Shown one piece after another: positions 6,733 through 13,495 of a DNA stretch of 13,495 nt (position 1 is its first letter; each line of letters opens with the position of its first letter). Made by a program: the position numbers and the translations under genes. Source of the stretch: SZUA-521 sp041738285 (lineage in GTDB: Bacteria; Pseudomonadota; Gammaproteobacteria; Pseudomonadales; Azotimanducaceae); the NCBI GenBank assembly GCA_041738285.1, contig JBGSQB010000132.1:1-13495 (forward strand), read 5' to 3'. The notes below the pieces were generated by a model that saw only the letters and a program-made list of their open reading frames with translations, was not told the origin of the DNA and searched no databases.

Positions 6733-8655
6733 ATGGGTGTATTCGAGCACTTCCGCGCGCGTTTCGACGCAACGCAACAGGAAGACTACAGCCTCTCGGA
6801 ATATCTCGAGATCTGTAAGGCCGATCCGAGTGCCTATGCGACCGCTGCCGAGCGGCTGCTGCTGGCCATCGGCAAGCCGGAGTTCATCGATACGGCGAAG
6901 GACCCGCGGCTGTCGCGGATCTTCTCCAACAAGGTCATCAAGCGCTATCCCGCATTCGCCGATTTCTACGGCATGGAAGAAGCGATCGAACAGATCGTGT
7001 CGTTTTTCCGCCACGCCGCCCAGGGCCTGGAGGAGCGCAAACAGATTCTGTATCTCTTGGGTCCCGTGGGCGGCGGCAAGTCGTCGCTCGCCGAGAATCT
7101 CAAGGCACTGATGCAGCGCTTGCCGTTCTACGCGATCGAAGGCTCACCGGTGAATGAATCACCACTGGGACTGTTCGATATCGCCGAGGATGGCGCGATC
7201 CTCGAAGAGGACTACGGCATTCCCAAGCGCTATCTTCGATCGATCATGTCACCGTGGGCCGCCAAGCGGCTGCGCGAATTCGGCGGCGACATCTCGCAGT
7301 TCCGGGTGATCAAACGCTACCCGTCGATTCTGGAACAGATCGCCATCGCCAAGACCGAACCGGGTGATGAGAACAACCAGGACATCTCGGCGTTGGTCGG
7401 CAAGGTCGATATCCGCAAGCTCGAGGAGTACGCCCAGAACGATCCGGACGCGTACAGCTACTCGGGGTCTCTGTGCAAAGCCAACCAGGGCCTCATGGAG
7501 TTCGTCGAGATGTTCAAGGCACCGATCAAGGTGCTTCACCCGTTGCTGACCGCGACGCAAGAGGGTAACTACAACGGTACCGAAGCAATCGGTGCCGTGC
7601 CGTTCGACGGCGTCGTGCTCGCGCACTCCAACGAGTCGGAGTGGCAGAATTTCAAGACCAACAAGAACAACGAGGCGTTCATCGATCGCGTCTACATCGT
7701 CAAGGTGCCGTACTGCCTGCGCCTGTCGGAGGAGATCAAGATCTACGACAAGCTGATCGTGAACTCATCCTTGAGCGAAGCTCCGTGTGCACCCGATACG
7801 CTGCGGATGCTTGCCCAGTTCTCGGTGCTGTCACGGTTGAAAGAACCGGAGAATTCGAACCTGTTCTCCAAGATGCGCGTGTACGACGGTGAGAACCTGA
7901 AGGACACCGATCCGAAGGCGAAGACGCTGCAGGAGTACAAGGATGCCGCCAGTGTCGATGAAGGCATGCATGGATTGTCGACGCGCTTTGCGTTCAAGAT
8001 TCTCTCGAAGGTGTTCAACTTCGACGCCAGCGAAGTCGCTGCGAATCCAGTTCACCTCATGTATGTGCTGGAACAGCAGATCGAGCAGGAGCAGTTCCCC
8101 GAAGACACGCGCACGAGGTACCTGAGCTTCATCAAGGAGCATCTGGCGCCGAAGTACGTCGAGTTCATCGGCAAGGAAATTCAGACGGCGTACCTCGAGT
8201 CCTACTCCGAGTACGGTCAGAACATCTTCGACCGTTACGTGACCTATGCCGACTTCTGGATCCAGGATCAGGAGTTCCGTGATCCGGAAACCGGCGACAT
8301 CCTGAACCGCTCGGCGCTGAACGAAGAGCTCGAGAAGATCGAAAAGCCGGCCGGGATATCGAACCCCAAAGATTTCCGCAACGAGATCGTCAACTTCGTG
8401 CTGCGTGCTCGCGCCAACAACAACGGCCTCAATCCATCTTGGCTCGGGTACGAAAAATTGCGCACGGTAATCGAGAAGAAGATGTTCTCGAACACGGAAG
8501 ATCTGCTGCCGGTGATCTCGTTCAATCCGAAATCATCGAAGGAAGAGAACAAGAAACACGACGACTTCGTCGCTCGCATGGTCGAGCGGGGCTATACCGA
8601 GAAGCAGGTACGTCTGCTTGCCGAGTGGTATCTGCGGGTTCGTAAGTCGCAATAA
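6733..8655 (+). CDS. prkA: PrkA family AAA+ serine protein kinase (YeaG)
   Basis: PrkA/YeaG is a cytoplasmic protein with an AAA+ ATPase module and a C-terminal domain described as serine kinase-like; a protease activity has also been proposed for the Bacillus protein. In enterics it is induced by nitrogen starvation and stationary phase. The 640 residues (E. coli 644) begin MGVFEHF, matching the E. coli start. They contain a Walker A motif GPVGGGKS at 110-117 (K116, S117), a likely Walker B segment in LMEFVEMFKAP near 255, a sensor-like LAHSNESEW near 295 and FIDRVYIVKVP near 315. The C-terminal PrkA domain fills about residues 400-640. GGAGGAG stands 6 nt before the ATG. The gene opens the prkA-yeaH-spoVR operon, preceded by a 162-nt leader with potential regulatory structure. 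The stop is 16 nt before yeaH. Family assignment is firm; the exact substrate is unknown. Confidence 0.96.
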   Translation: MGVFEHFRARFDATQQEDYSLSEYLEICKADPSAYATAAERLLLAIGKPEFIDTAKDPRLSRIFSNKVIKRYPAFADFYGMEEAIEQIVSFFRHAAQGLEERKQILYLLGPVGGGKSSLAENLKALMQRLPFYAIEGSPVNESPLGLFDIAEDGAILEEDYGIPKRYLRSIMSPWAAKRLREFGGDISQFRVIKRYPSILEQIAIAKTEPGDENNQDISALVGKVDIRKLEEYAQNDPDAYSYSGSLCKANQGLMEFVEMFKAPIKVLHPLLTATQEGNYNGTEAIGAVPFDGVVLAHSNESEWQNFKTNKNNEAFIDRVYIVKVPYCLRLSEEIKIYDKLIVNSSLSEAPCAPDTLRMLAQFSVLSRLKEPENSNLFSKMRVYDGENLKDTDPKAKTLQEYKDAASVDEGMHGLSTRFAFKILSKVFNFDASEVAANPVHLMYVLEQQIEQEQFPEDTRTRYLSFIKEHLAPKYVEFIGKEIQTAYLESYSEYGQNIFDRYVTYADFWIQDQEFRDPETGDILNRSALNEELEKIEKPAGISNPKDFRNEIVNFVLRARANNNGLNPSWLGYEKLRTVIEKKMFSNTEDLLPVISFNPKSSKEENKKHDDFVARMVERGYTEKQVRLLAEWYLRVRKSQ

Positions 8656-8671
8656 CGCGGAGGCATAGCCC

Positions 8672-9937
8672 GTGTCGTATATCGTCGACCGGCGCGCCAA
8701 CAGCCGCAACAAGAGTGCGGTGAACCGCCAGCGCTTCATGAAGCGCTATCGGGGACACATACAGCGCGCAGTGCAGGAAGCGATCAAGGAACGCTCCATC
8801 ACCGACATGGAGCGTGGCGAGACCGTCACCATTCCGGCGTCCGATGTGTCAGAGCCGACCTTCGCTCATGGCGCGGGCGGTAGGCGCGGTGTGGTGCATC
8901 CTGGCAACAAAGAGTTCGTCAGTGGTGACCGGCTTCCGCGCCCTGGCGGCGGCAGCGGCGGCGGTGGCAGTCAGGCAGCCGACAGCGGCGACGGTGATGA
9001 CGACTTCGAGTTTCAACTGACCCAGGATGAATTTCTCGAAGTGTTGTTCGAGGACCTCGAACTGCCAAACCTGGTGAAGCGGCACCTGCTGGGCACCGAC
9101 AGCTTCAAACGCGTGCATGCAGGCTATTCTACCGATGGTGTGCCGGCGAAGCTGAGCGTCGTGCGATCGCTGCGCGTCGCCAAAGCCCGACGCATTGCGC
9201 TGACCAGCGGTGCCAAGCGCCGGATCGAAGAGCTGGTTGACGACCTCGCCCTTGCCGAAGGTGCTCCCGATGAAGTTGCGGCTATGCGCATCAAACGTGA
9301 GCTGCGAGAACTCAACGCCCGTGTTGCCCGAGTCCCGTTCCTAGACAAGTACGATCTGCGGTACAACCTGCATCTGCGGCAGCCGCAGCCGACGTCGAAA
9401 GCCGTGATGTTCTGTCTGATGGATGTCAGCGGATCGATGGACCAGCAGATCAAGGAAATGGCAAAACGCTTCTTTCTGCTGCTGTACATGTTTCTGAAGC
9501 GCAACTACGACCGCACCGAACTCGTGTTCATCCGTCATCACACGGTGGCGAAGGAAGTCGATGAGCAGGAATTTTTCTACTCCCGAGAAACGGGTGGGAC
9601 GGTGGTGTCGAGCGCGCTCAAACTGATGGCCGAGGTCATCGCTGATCGCTACTCGCCCAACGAGTGGAACATCTACGGCGCGCAAGCATCGGATGGTGAT
9701 AACTGGAACGATGATTCGCCGGTGTGCACGCAGATCCTGAAGAAGAACATACTGCCGGCGGTGCAGTACTTCTCGTATGTAGAGATCACCAAGCGCGAAC
9801 CCCAGGCGTTGTGGGAGGAGTACGATAAGCTCGCAACATCCGACCCCGATCGGTTCGCGCAGCGTCGCATCGCCGAGACCTCCGACATCTATCCGGTATT
9901 TCGCCAGCTGTTCGCCAGAAAGGTGGCCGCCAAATGA
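8672..9937 (+). CDS. yeaH: YeaH/YhbH family protein (DUF444) with a VWA-like domain
   Basis: YeaH is the constant partner of PrkA; YhbH is the Bacillus relative. Its biochemical role is not established, although E. coli yeaH works together with yeaG under nitrogen starvation. The 421 residues (E. coli 427) show a basic N-terminus (about 1-35), a flexible glycine-serine linker followed by an acidic run (about 91-112), a helical middle region, and a C-terminal von Willebrand A-like domain. That domain has a complete MIDAS motif DVSGSMD at 251-257, with GGTVVSSA near 310 as the likely third metal-binding loop. The start is GTG at 8672, preceded by GGAGG at 8659-8663 with 8-nt spacing. The stop overlaps the spoVR start by 4 nt (ATGA). 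Pairing of a VWA protein with an AAA+ ATPase recalls MoxR-VWA systems; that comparison is inference. Confidence 0.94.
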   Translation: MSYIVDRRANSRNKSAVNRQRFMKRYRGHIQRAVQEAIKERSITDMERGETVTIPASDVSEPTFAHGAGGRRGVVHPGNKEFVSGDRLPRPGGGSGGGGSQAADSGDGDDDFEFQLTQDEFLEVLFEDLELPNLVKRHLLGTDSFKRVHAGYSTDGVPAKLSVVRSLRVAKARRIALTSGAKRRIEELVDDLALAEGAPDEVAAMRIKRELRELNARVARVPFLDKYDLRYNLHLRQPQPTSKAVMFCLMDVSGSMDQQIKEMAKRFFLLLYMFLKRNYDRTELVFIRHHTVAKEVDEQEFFYSRETGGTVVSSALKLMAEVIADRYSPNEWNIYGAQASDGDNWNDDSPVCTQILKKNILPAVQYFSYVEITKREPQALWEEYDKLATSDPDRFAQRRIAETSDIYPVFRQLFARKVAAK

Positions 9938-11430
9938 GCGCGGTTGCGCGACGAGCGCCGCTGTCGACCTGCTCGGACTGGAACTTCGAGCTGATCGAAA
10001 CCTACGACCGCGAGATCGGGCGCATCGCCAAGGAATTCGGGCTCGACACCTATCCGAATCAGATCGAGGTGATCCGTTCCGATCAGATGCTCGATGCGTA
10101 CGCCTCGATCGGCATGCCGCTGGGCTACAGCCACTGGTCGTTCGGCAAGCACTTCGTCGAATCGGAGCGCAACTACTCGAAAGGCTACATCGCGCTCGCT
10201 TACGAGATCGTCATCAACTCGAACCCCTGCATCGCCTACCTCATGGAAGAGAACACCATGATGATGCAGGCGCTGGTCATCGCCCATGCGTGCTACGGAC
10301 ATAACTCCTTCTTCAAGGGCAACTACCTGTTTCGGACCTGGACCGACGCAGGATCGATCATCGACTATCTGGCATTTGCCAAGCGATACATCGCCGAGTG
10401 CGAAGAGCGCCATGGATTCGAGGCGGTCGAGCAGATTCTCGATTCCTGCCATGCGCTGATGAATCATGGTGTCGACCGTTACAAGCGACCCTATCCGGTC
10501 TCTGCCGAGGAGGAGCGGCGGCGCCAGCGTGAGCGCGCCGAGTACATCCAGCGAAACCTGAATGATCTGTGGCGCACGGTGCCGGCCGCTCGTGCCGTAG
10601 CGGGCGTGGACGAAGCGCATTTCCCGAAGGAGCCCCAGGAAAACCTGCTGTACTTCGTGGAGAAAAACGCGCCGCTCCTGGAGACATGGCAGCGGGAGAT
10701 CGTGCGCATCGTTCGCAAGATCGCGAAGTATTTCTATCCACAGCGCCAGACGCAGGTGATGAACGAAGGGTGGGCCACGTTCTGGCACTACACGCTGATC
10801 AACAAGATGTACGACGAGGGGCTCGTCAACGACGGCTTCATGATCGAGTTCCTGGCGTCACATACTGCGGTACTGTCGCAGCCCGGCTTCGATTCGAAGT
10901 ACTACGGTGGCATCAACCCCTACGCGCTCGGCTTCGCGATGTTCACCGACATCAAGCGCATGTGCGAGGCGCCGACGGCCGAGGACAAGGAGTGGTTCCC
11001 GGAGCTCGCAGGCGCGCCGTGGCGTGAAGTGCTCGGTCACGCGATGCGTGACTTCAAGGATGAGAGCTTCATTCTGCAGTTCCTTTCGCCCAAGGTGATG
11101 CGTGACCTGCGGCTGTTTGCGATTGTCGATGACGACGAAGCCGCGGACTACGAAGTGGCGGCGATTCACGATGCGTCCGGGTACCGCCGTCTGCGTGAAC
11201 AGCTCGCAAGTCAGTACAACCTTGGCGATCGTGAGCCGAACATTCAGATCGTGCGCGCCGACATCCGCGGCGATCGGTCATTGACACTGCGCCATCAGCA
11301 GCACAATCGAAGGCCGCTGCACGACAGCGCCGATGAAGTGATCAAGCACCTGCATCGGCTGTGGGGCTTTCCCGTTCGACTCGAGTCGGTGATGGCTGGC
11401 GAGGTGACGCAGACGCGTACCTGCCCGTAA
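9934..11430 (+). CDS. spoVR: SpoVR family protein (YcgB)
   Basis: SpoVR is named after a Bacillus protein involved in spore cortex formation. In non-sporulating Proteobacteria the homologue (E. coli YcgB, 510 residues) belongs to the stress-induced PrkA group and has no proven activity. This 498-residue protein is full length. Conserved blocks include WNFELI near residue 16, GMPLGYSHWSFGKHF near 58-72, MEEN at 104-107, HACYGHN at 118-124 and NEGWATFWH at 277-285, with a separate C-terminal domain from about 420. The invariant-looking Glu and His residues (E105, E106, H118, H123, E278, H285) could form a metal site; this is inference. The ATG overlaps the yeaH stop by 4 nt, and AGGTGG lies 7 nt upstream. 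No signal peptide or membrane segment is visible, so it is probably cytoplasmic. cca follows after 8 nt. Confidence 0.94.
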   Translation: MSAVARRAPLSTCSDWNFELIETYDREIGRIAKEFGLDTYPNQIEVIRSDQMLDAYASIGMPLGYSHWSFGKHFVESERNYSKGYIALAYEIVINSNPCIAYLMEENTMMMQALVIAHACYGHNSFFKGNYLFRTWTDAGSIIDYLAFAKRYIAECEERHGFEAVEQILDSCHALMNHGVDRYKRPYPVSAEEERRRQRERAEYIQRNLNDLWRTVPAARAVAGVDEAHFPKEPQENLLYFVEKNAPLLETWQREIVRIVRKIAKYFYPQRQTQVMNEGWATFWHYTLINKMYDEGLVNDGFMIEFLASHTAVLSQPGFDSKYYGGINPYALGFAMFTDIKRMCEAPTAEDKEWFPELAGAPWREVLGHAMRDFKDESFILQFLSPKVMRDLRLFAIVDDDEAADYEVAAIHDASGYRRLREQLASQYNLGDREPNIQIVRADIRGDRSLTLRHQQHNRRPLHDSADEVIKHLHRLWGFPVRLESVMAGEVTQTRTCP

Positions 11431-11438
11431 AGTCACGT

Positions 11439-12494
11439 ATGGAAATCTATCTGGTGGGCGGCGCCGTCCGCGACGAGTTGCTCGGTCGCCCGATTCGCGA
11501 GCGCGACTGGGTGGTGGTCGGTGCGACGACGCAGCGCATGCTCGATCTCGGTTATCGGCAGGTCGGCAAGGACTTTCCCGTATTTCTGCATCCGCAGTCG
11601 AAGGATGAGTACGCGCTGGCGCGCACAGAACGCAAATCCGGACCGGGGCACAAGGGGTTCGTTACCCATGCCGAAGCGGATGTCAGCCTCGAGGACGACC
11701 TGCGCCGACGCGATTTGACGATCAACGCGATCGCCAAGGCGGCGGATGGGACCTTGATCGACCCTTGGGGCGGGCAGGTGGATCTTGCCAAGCGCGTGCT
11801 GCGCCACGTTTCCGATGCCTTTGTCGAGGATCCGCTGCGGGTGTTTCGGGTGGCCCGGTTCGCTGCGCTGCTGCCCGACTTCGTCGTGGCAGCGGAAACG
11901 CGCGCGCTGCTGCGATCGATGTGCACCGCAGGTGCGCTTGCGGAACTGCCCGCAGAACGCGTGTGGAATGAGATGGAGCGTGCGCTTTCGGGCGCTGCGC
12001 CGGCACGTTTCTTTCAGGTGCTCGACGATTGCGGCGGGCTCGACCATTGGTTTACCGAATTGCGGACGCACGTTGGAGGTGTGGATCGCCTCTTCGGCGA
12101 ACTCACCGATCCTCTCGATCGGTTCGGTGTGATGGGCAAGCTGCTCTCAGCCGACACCGCCGCCCGGTTATGCGGGCGACTGAAGGCACCGAGCGATGCG
12201 GCGCGACTGATCGAGCAGGTGGCGCGCCATGGCGCGATGCTCGCGCAGTGGAGGTCACTATCCCCCGGCGCCGTTTACGAGGTTGCGCACGCGTGCGGGG
12301 GCTTGCGTCAGCCCGAATGGTTCGAGCGCGTGGGTCGCGTGGTAGGCACCGACGTTGGCCCGATCGTGCGCGCGATCACGAGTGTGACCTCGGCGGCGTT
12401 CATCGAGCGCGGCCTCGAAGGTAAAGCGCTCGGTGCGGCGCTCGATGCCGCTCGGATCGCGGCAATAGCAGCGATGCTCACCGCTCGATCGTGA
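11439..12494 (+). CDS. cca: CCA-adding tRNA nucleotidyltransferase, short form without HD domain
   Basis: Cca adds or repairs the 3'-terminal CCA of tRNA without a template. The 351-residue protein aligns with E. coli Cca through the catalytic half: GGAVRD at 7-12, the metal-binding ERD at 21-23 (Glu replaces the first Asp of E. coli, a substitution I recall in other gammaproteobacteria), RRDLTIN at 90-96, DPLRVFRVARF at 131-141 and ERVWNE at 173-178. After about residue 205 it diverges. The histidine-aspartate signatures of the HD phosphohydrolase domain are missing and the protein is about 60 residues shorter than the 412-residue E. coli enzyme, so it should lack the 2',3'-cyclic phosphodiesterase and phosphatase activities. 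The ATG at 11439 matches the E. coli start; the open frame upstream to 11361 overlaps spoVR. No clear Shine-Dalgarno is seen; coupling to spoVR, which ends 8 nt before, is plausible. Confidence 0.94.
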   Translation: MEIYLVGGAVRDELLGRPIRERDWVVVGATTQRMLDLGYRQVGKDFPVFLHPQSKDEYALARTERKSGPGHKGFVTHAEADVSLEDDLRRRDLTINAIAKAADGTLIDPWGGQVDLAKRVLRHVSDAFVEDPLRVFRVARFAALLPDFVVAAETRALLRSMCTAGALAELPAERVWNEMERALSGAAPARFFQVLDDCGGLDHWFTELRTHVGGVDRLFGELTDPLDRFGVMGKLLSADTAARLCGRLKAPSDAARLIEQVARHGAMLAQWRSLSPGAVYEVAHACGGLRQPEWFERVGRVVGTDVGPIVRAITSVTSAAFIERGLEGKALGAALDAARIAAIAAMLTARS

Positions 12495-12497
12495 GCA
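12475..12497. terminator. Inverted repeat at the cca/folB convergent junction, possible bidirectional terminator
   Basis: TGCTCAC (12475-12481) and GTGAGCA (12491-12497) form a perfect 7-bp stem with a 9-nt loop. The cca stop codon (12492-12494) lies in one arm and the folB stop codon (12480-12478 on the minus strand) in the other. No T-run follows on either strand, so it is not a classical intrinsic terminator. Its symmetrical place at the meeting point of two convergent genes suggests a role in ending or stabilising both transcripts. Confidence 0.4.
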
Positions 12498-12822
12498 CGA
12501 CGTCTTGAGCGTTCGGGATTGCGCCCGGCTTATGCAGCGCGACCCGCACGCGGGTCACGGCAAACTCCGCGCGAATTGTCGTGGCGATCCGCTCGGCCAA
12601 GGCCTCGATCAGGCCGGCCCCGTTGGCATCGGCGATCGCCGTGACCCGCCGCGCGATCGCGCCGTAATCGACGGCATCCCGCAGATCGTCGGTTTCTGAA
12701 GCGCGTCGCACGTCGACAGCGAGATCGAGATCGATGACGACCGTCTGGCGCACCTTGCGCTCCCAGTCGCGCACGCCGATCAACGTCGAGATGGTCAGGC
12801 CACGAATCGACAGCTCATCCAT
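12478..12822 (-). CDS. folB: Dihydroneopterin aldolase FolB
   Basis: FolB converts 7,8-dihydroneopterin to 6-hydroxymethyl-7,8-dihydropterin and glycolaldehyde in folate synthesis, and usually also epimerises the substrate. The 114-residue protein (E. coli 122, with a longer tail) has the family features: GVRDWER at 16-22 with E21, Y53 in the DYGAIA segment, E73 in LIEALAERIA, and the catalytic lysine K98 in HKPGA. The ATG at 12822 lies inside the last codons of tsaD, an 8-nt overlap, with GAGG about 7 nt upstream on its strand. The 3' end overlaps the end of cca by 17 nt in the opposite direction. In many gammaproteobacteria plsY stands next to folB; here it is absent. Confidence 0.95.
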   Translation of the reverse strand: MDELSIRGLTISTLIGVRDWERKVRQTVVIDLDLAVDVRRASETDDLRDAVDYGAIARRVTAIADANGAGLIEALAERIATTIRAEFAVTRVRVALHKPGAIPNAQDVVLTIER

Positions 12823-13495
12823 GTGGGGGCCTCAACTCGTCCATCGGCCATCGCGCCCGCGTTTCGACACCCAGTGGCGCGTGCTCGCCGGCCTGCAGGC
12901 GCAGGGCGCCCGCAAACGCGATCATCGCGCCGTTATCGGTACACAAGCGTCCCGGCGGGTAGAACACCTTCGCATCGACGTTTGCGCTCAGTGCGGCGCG
13001 CAAGCGCTTGTTGGCGGCAACGCCGCCGGCCATCACCAACTGATCGAGGCCGGTTGCCGCGAGTGCCGCCTGGCATTTGAACGTGAGCGTATCGACCACC
13101 GCATCTTCGAAGGCGCGGGCGACGTCGGCGCGGTCCCGATCGCTCAAGTCACCCAGCCCGCGGATGGTGGTCAATGCGGCGGTCTTGAGGCCGCTGAAGC
13201 TGAAATCGAGCCCGGGCGCCTTCAGCATGGGACGGGGGAAACGGTACTGGCCGATCCGGCCGTGTTCGGCCAGGCGGGCGAGCTCGGGACCGCCCGGGTA
13301 GGGCAGCCCCAGCAACTTGGCACCCTTGTCGAAGGCCTCGCCGGCCGCGTCGTCGAGGGTCTCCCCGAGGATCCGGTAACGTCCCAGGCCCGCCACCTCG
13401 ACGAGCAGCGAGTGCCCCCCCGACACCAGCAGGGCCACGAAGGGGAAGGTGGGCTGCTCGGTCTCCAGCAGGGCCGCCAGCAGGTGGGCCTCCAT
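12815..13495 (-). CDS. tsaD: tRNA N6-adenosine threonylcarbamoyltransferase TsaD, N-terminus outside the window
   Basis: TsaD transfers the threonylcarbamoyl group from threonylcarbamoyl-AMP to A37 of ANN-decoding tRNAs, together with TsaB and TsaE. Only the C-terminal 226 codons are in the window. The full protein is about 337 residues in E. coli, so about 110 are missing. The fragment begins MEAH, the second half of the HMEGH-like metal motif; its first His should be the next codon outside the window, so the Met at the edge is not the start. Further family motifs are SGGH at 25-28, DDAAGEAFDK at 48-57, GGVAANKRLR at 157-166 and CTDNGAM at 185-191, which supplies the C-terminal metal-binding Asp. 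The gene overlaps folB by 8 nt and should be co-transcribed with it. Confidence 0.96.
   Translation of the reverse strand: MEAHLLAALLETEQPTFPFVALLVSGGHSLLVEVAGLGRYRILGETLDDAAGEAFDKGAKLLGLPYPGGPELARLAEHGRIGQYRFPRPMLKAPGLDFSFSGLKTAALTTIRGLGDLSDRDRADVARAFEDAVVDTLTFKCQAALAATGLDQLVMAGGVAANKRLRAALSANVDAKVFYPPGRLCTDNGAMIAFAGALRLQAGEHAPLGVETRARWPMDELRPPHG

Noticed and set aside
9889..10788. 299-codon open frame on the minus strand opposite spoVR
   Set aside because: It lies wholly antisense to a strongly conserved gene, shows no known domain, and GC-rich codon structure commonly leaves such mirror frames open.
11499..11507. ERD instead of DRD at the Cca metal site
   Set aside because: Glu-x-Asp is, as I recall, found in other gammaproteobacterial Cca enzymes and keeps the carboxylate, so loss of activity is not implied.

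Overview
The window is a GC-rich, densely packed stretch of bacterial chromosome carrying a standard gammaproteobacterial gene order. LptD has the four-cysteine pattern of the Escherichia coli protein, SurA has two parvulin domains, and the block lptD-surA-pdxA-rsmA-apaG-apaH is a Gammaproteobacteria hallmark. From memory, the whole window is collinear with the Pseudomonas aeruginosa lptD to tsaD region, but glpE, plsY and two small genes present there are absent here. The source is therefore probably a gammaproteobacterium outside the enterics; I cannot name the genus. I see no insertion sequence, phage gene, CRISPR array, tRNA or rRNA, and no sign of recent transfer.

Layout. (1) Positions 2-6570, plus strand: lptD (5' end outside the window), surA, pdxA, rsmA, apaG and apaH, nearly all overlapping end to start, so they look translationally coupled. 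Roles are outer-membrane biogenesis (LptD assembly and its chaperone SurA), vitamin B6 synthesis, 16S rRNA dimethylation and Ap4A hydrolysis. (2) Positions 6571-6732: the only sizeable intergenic region. It holds short direct repeats, an orphan Shine-Dalgarno sequence and a foldable leader whose last hairpin pairs an anti-Shine-Dalgarno stretch with the prkA ribosome binding site. (3) Positions 6733-11430: prkA, yeaH and spoVR, the widespread stress or stationary-phase trio (AAA+ kinase-like protein, VWA protein, SpoVR protein). (4) Positions 11439-12494: cca, 8 nt after spoVR, coding for a short CCA-adding enzyme without an HD domain. (5) Minus strand 13495-12478: tsaD (N-terminal third outside the window) and folB, overlapping by 8 nt and converging on cca. 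The cca and folB 3' ends overlap by 17 nt inside a 7-bp hairpin.

Most of the window is ordinary core genome. The points most worth a second look are the structured prkA leader, the convergent cca/folB overlap built on a hairpin, the HD-less Cca, the mini-ORF linking apaG to apaH, and the zincin-like residues of SpoVR within its AAA+/VWA operon.
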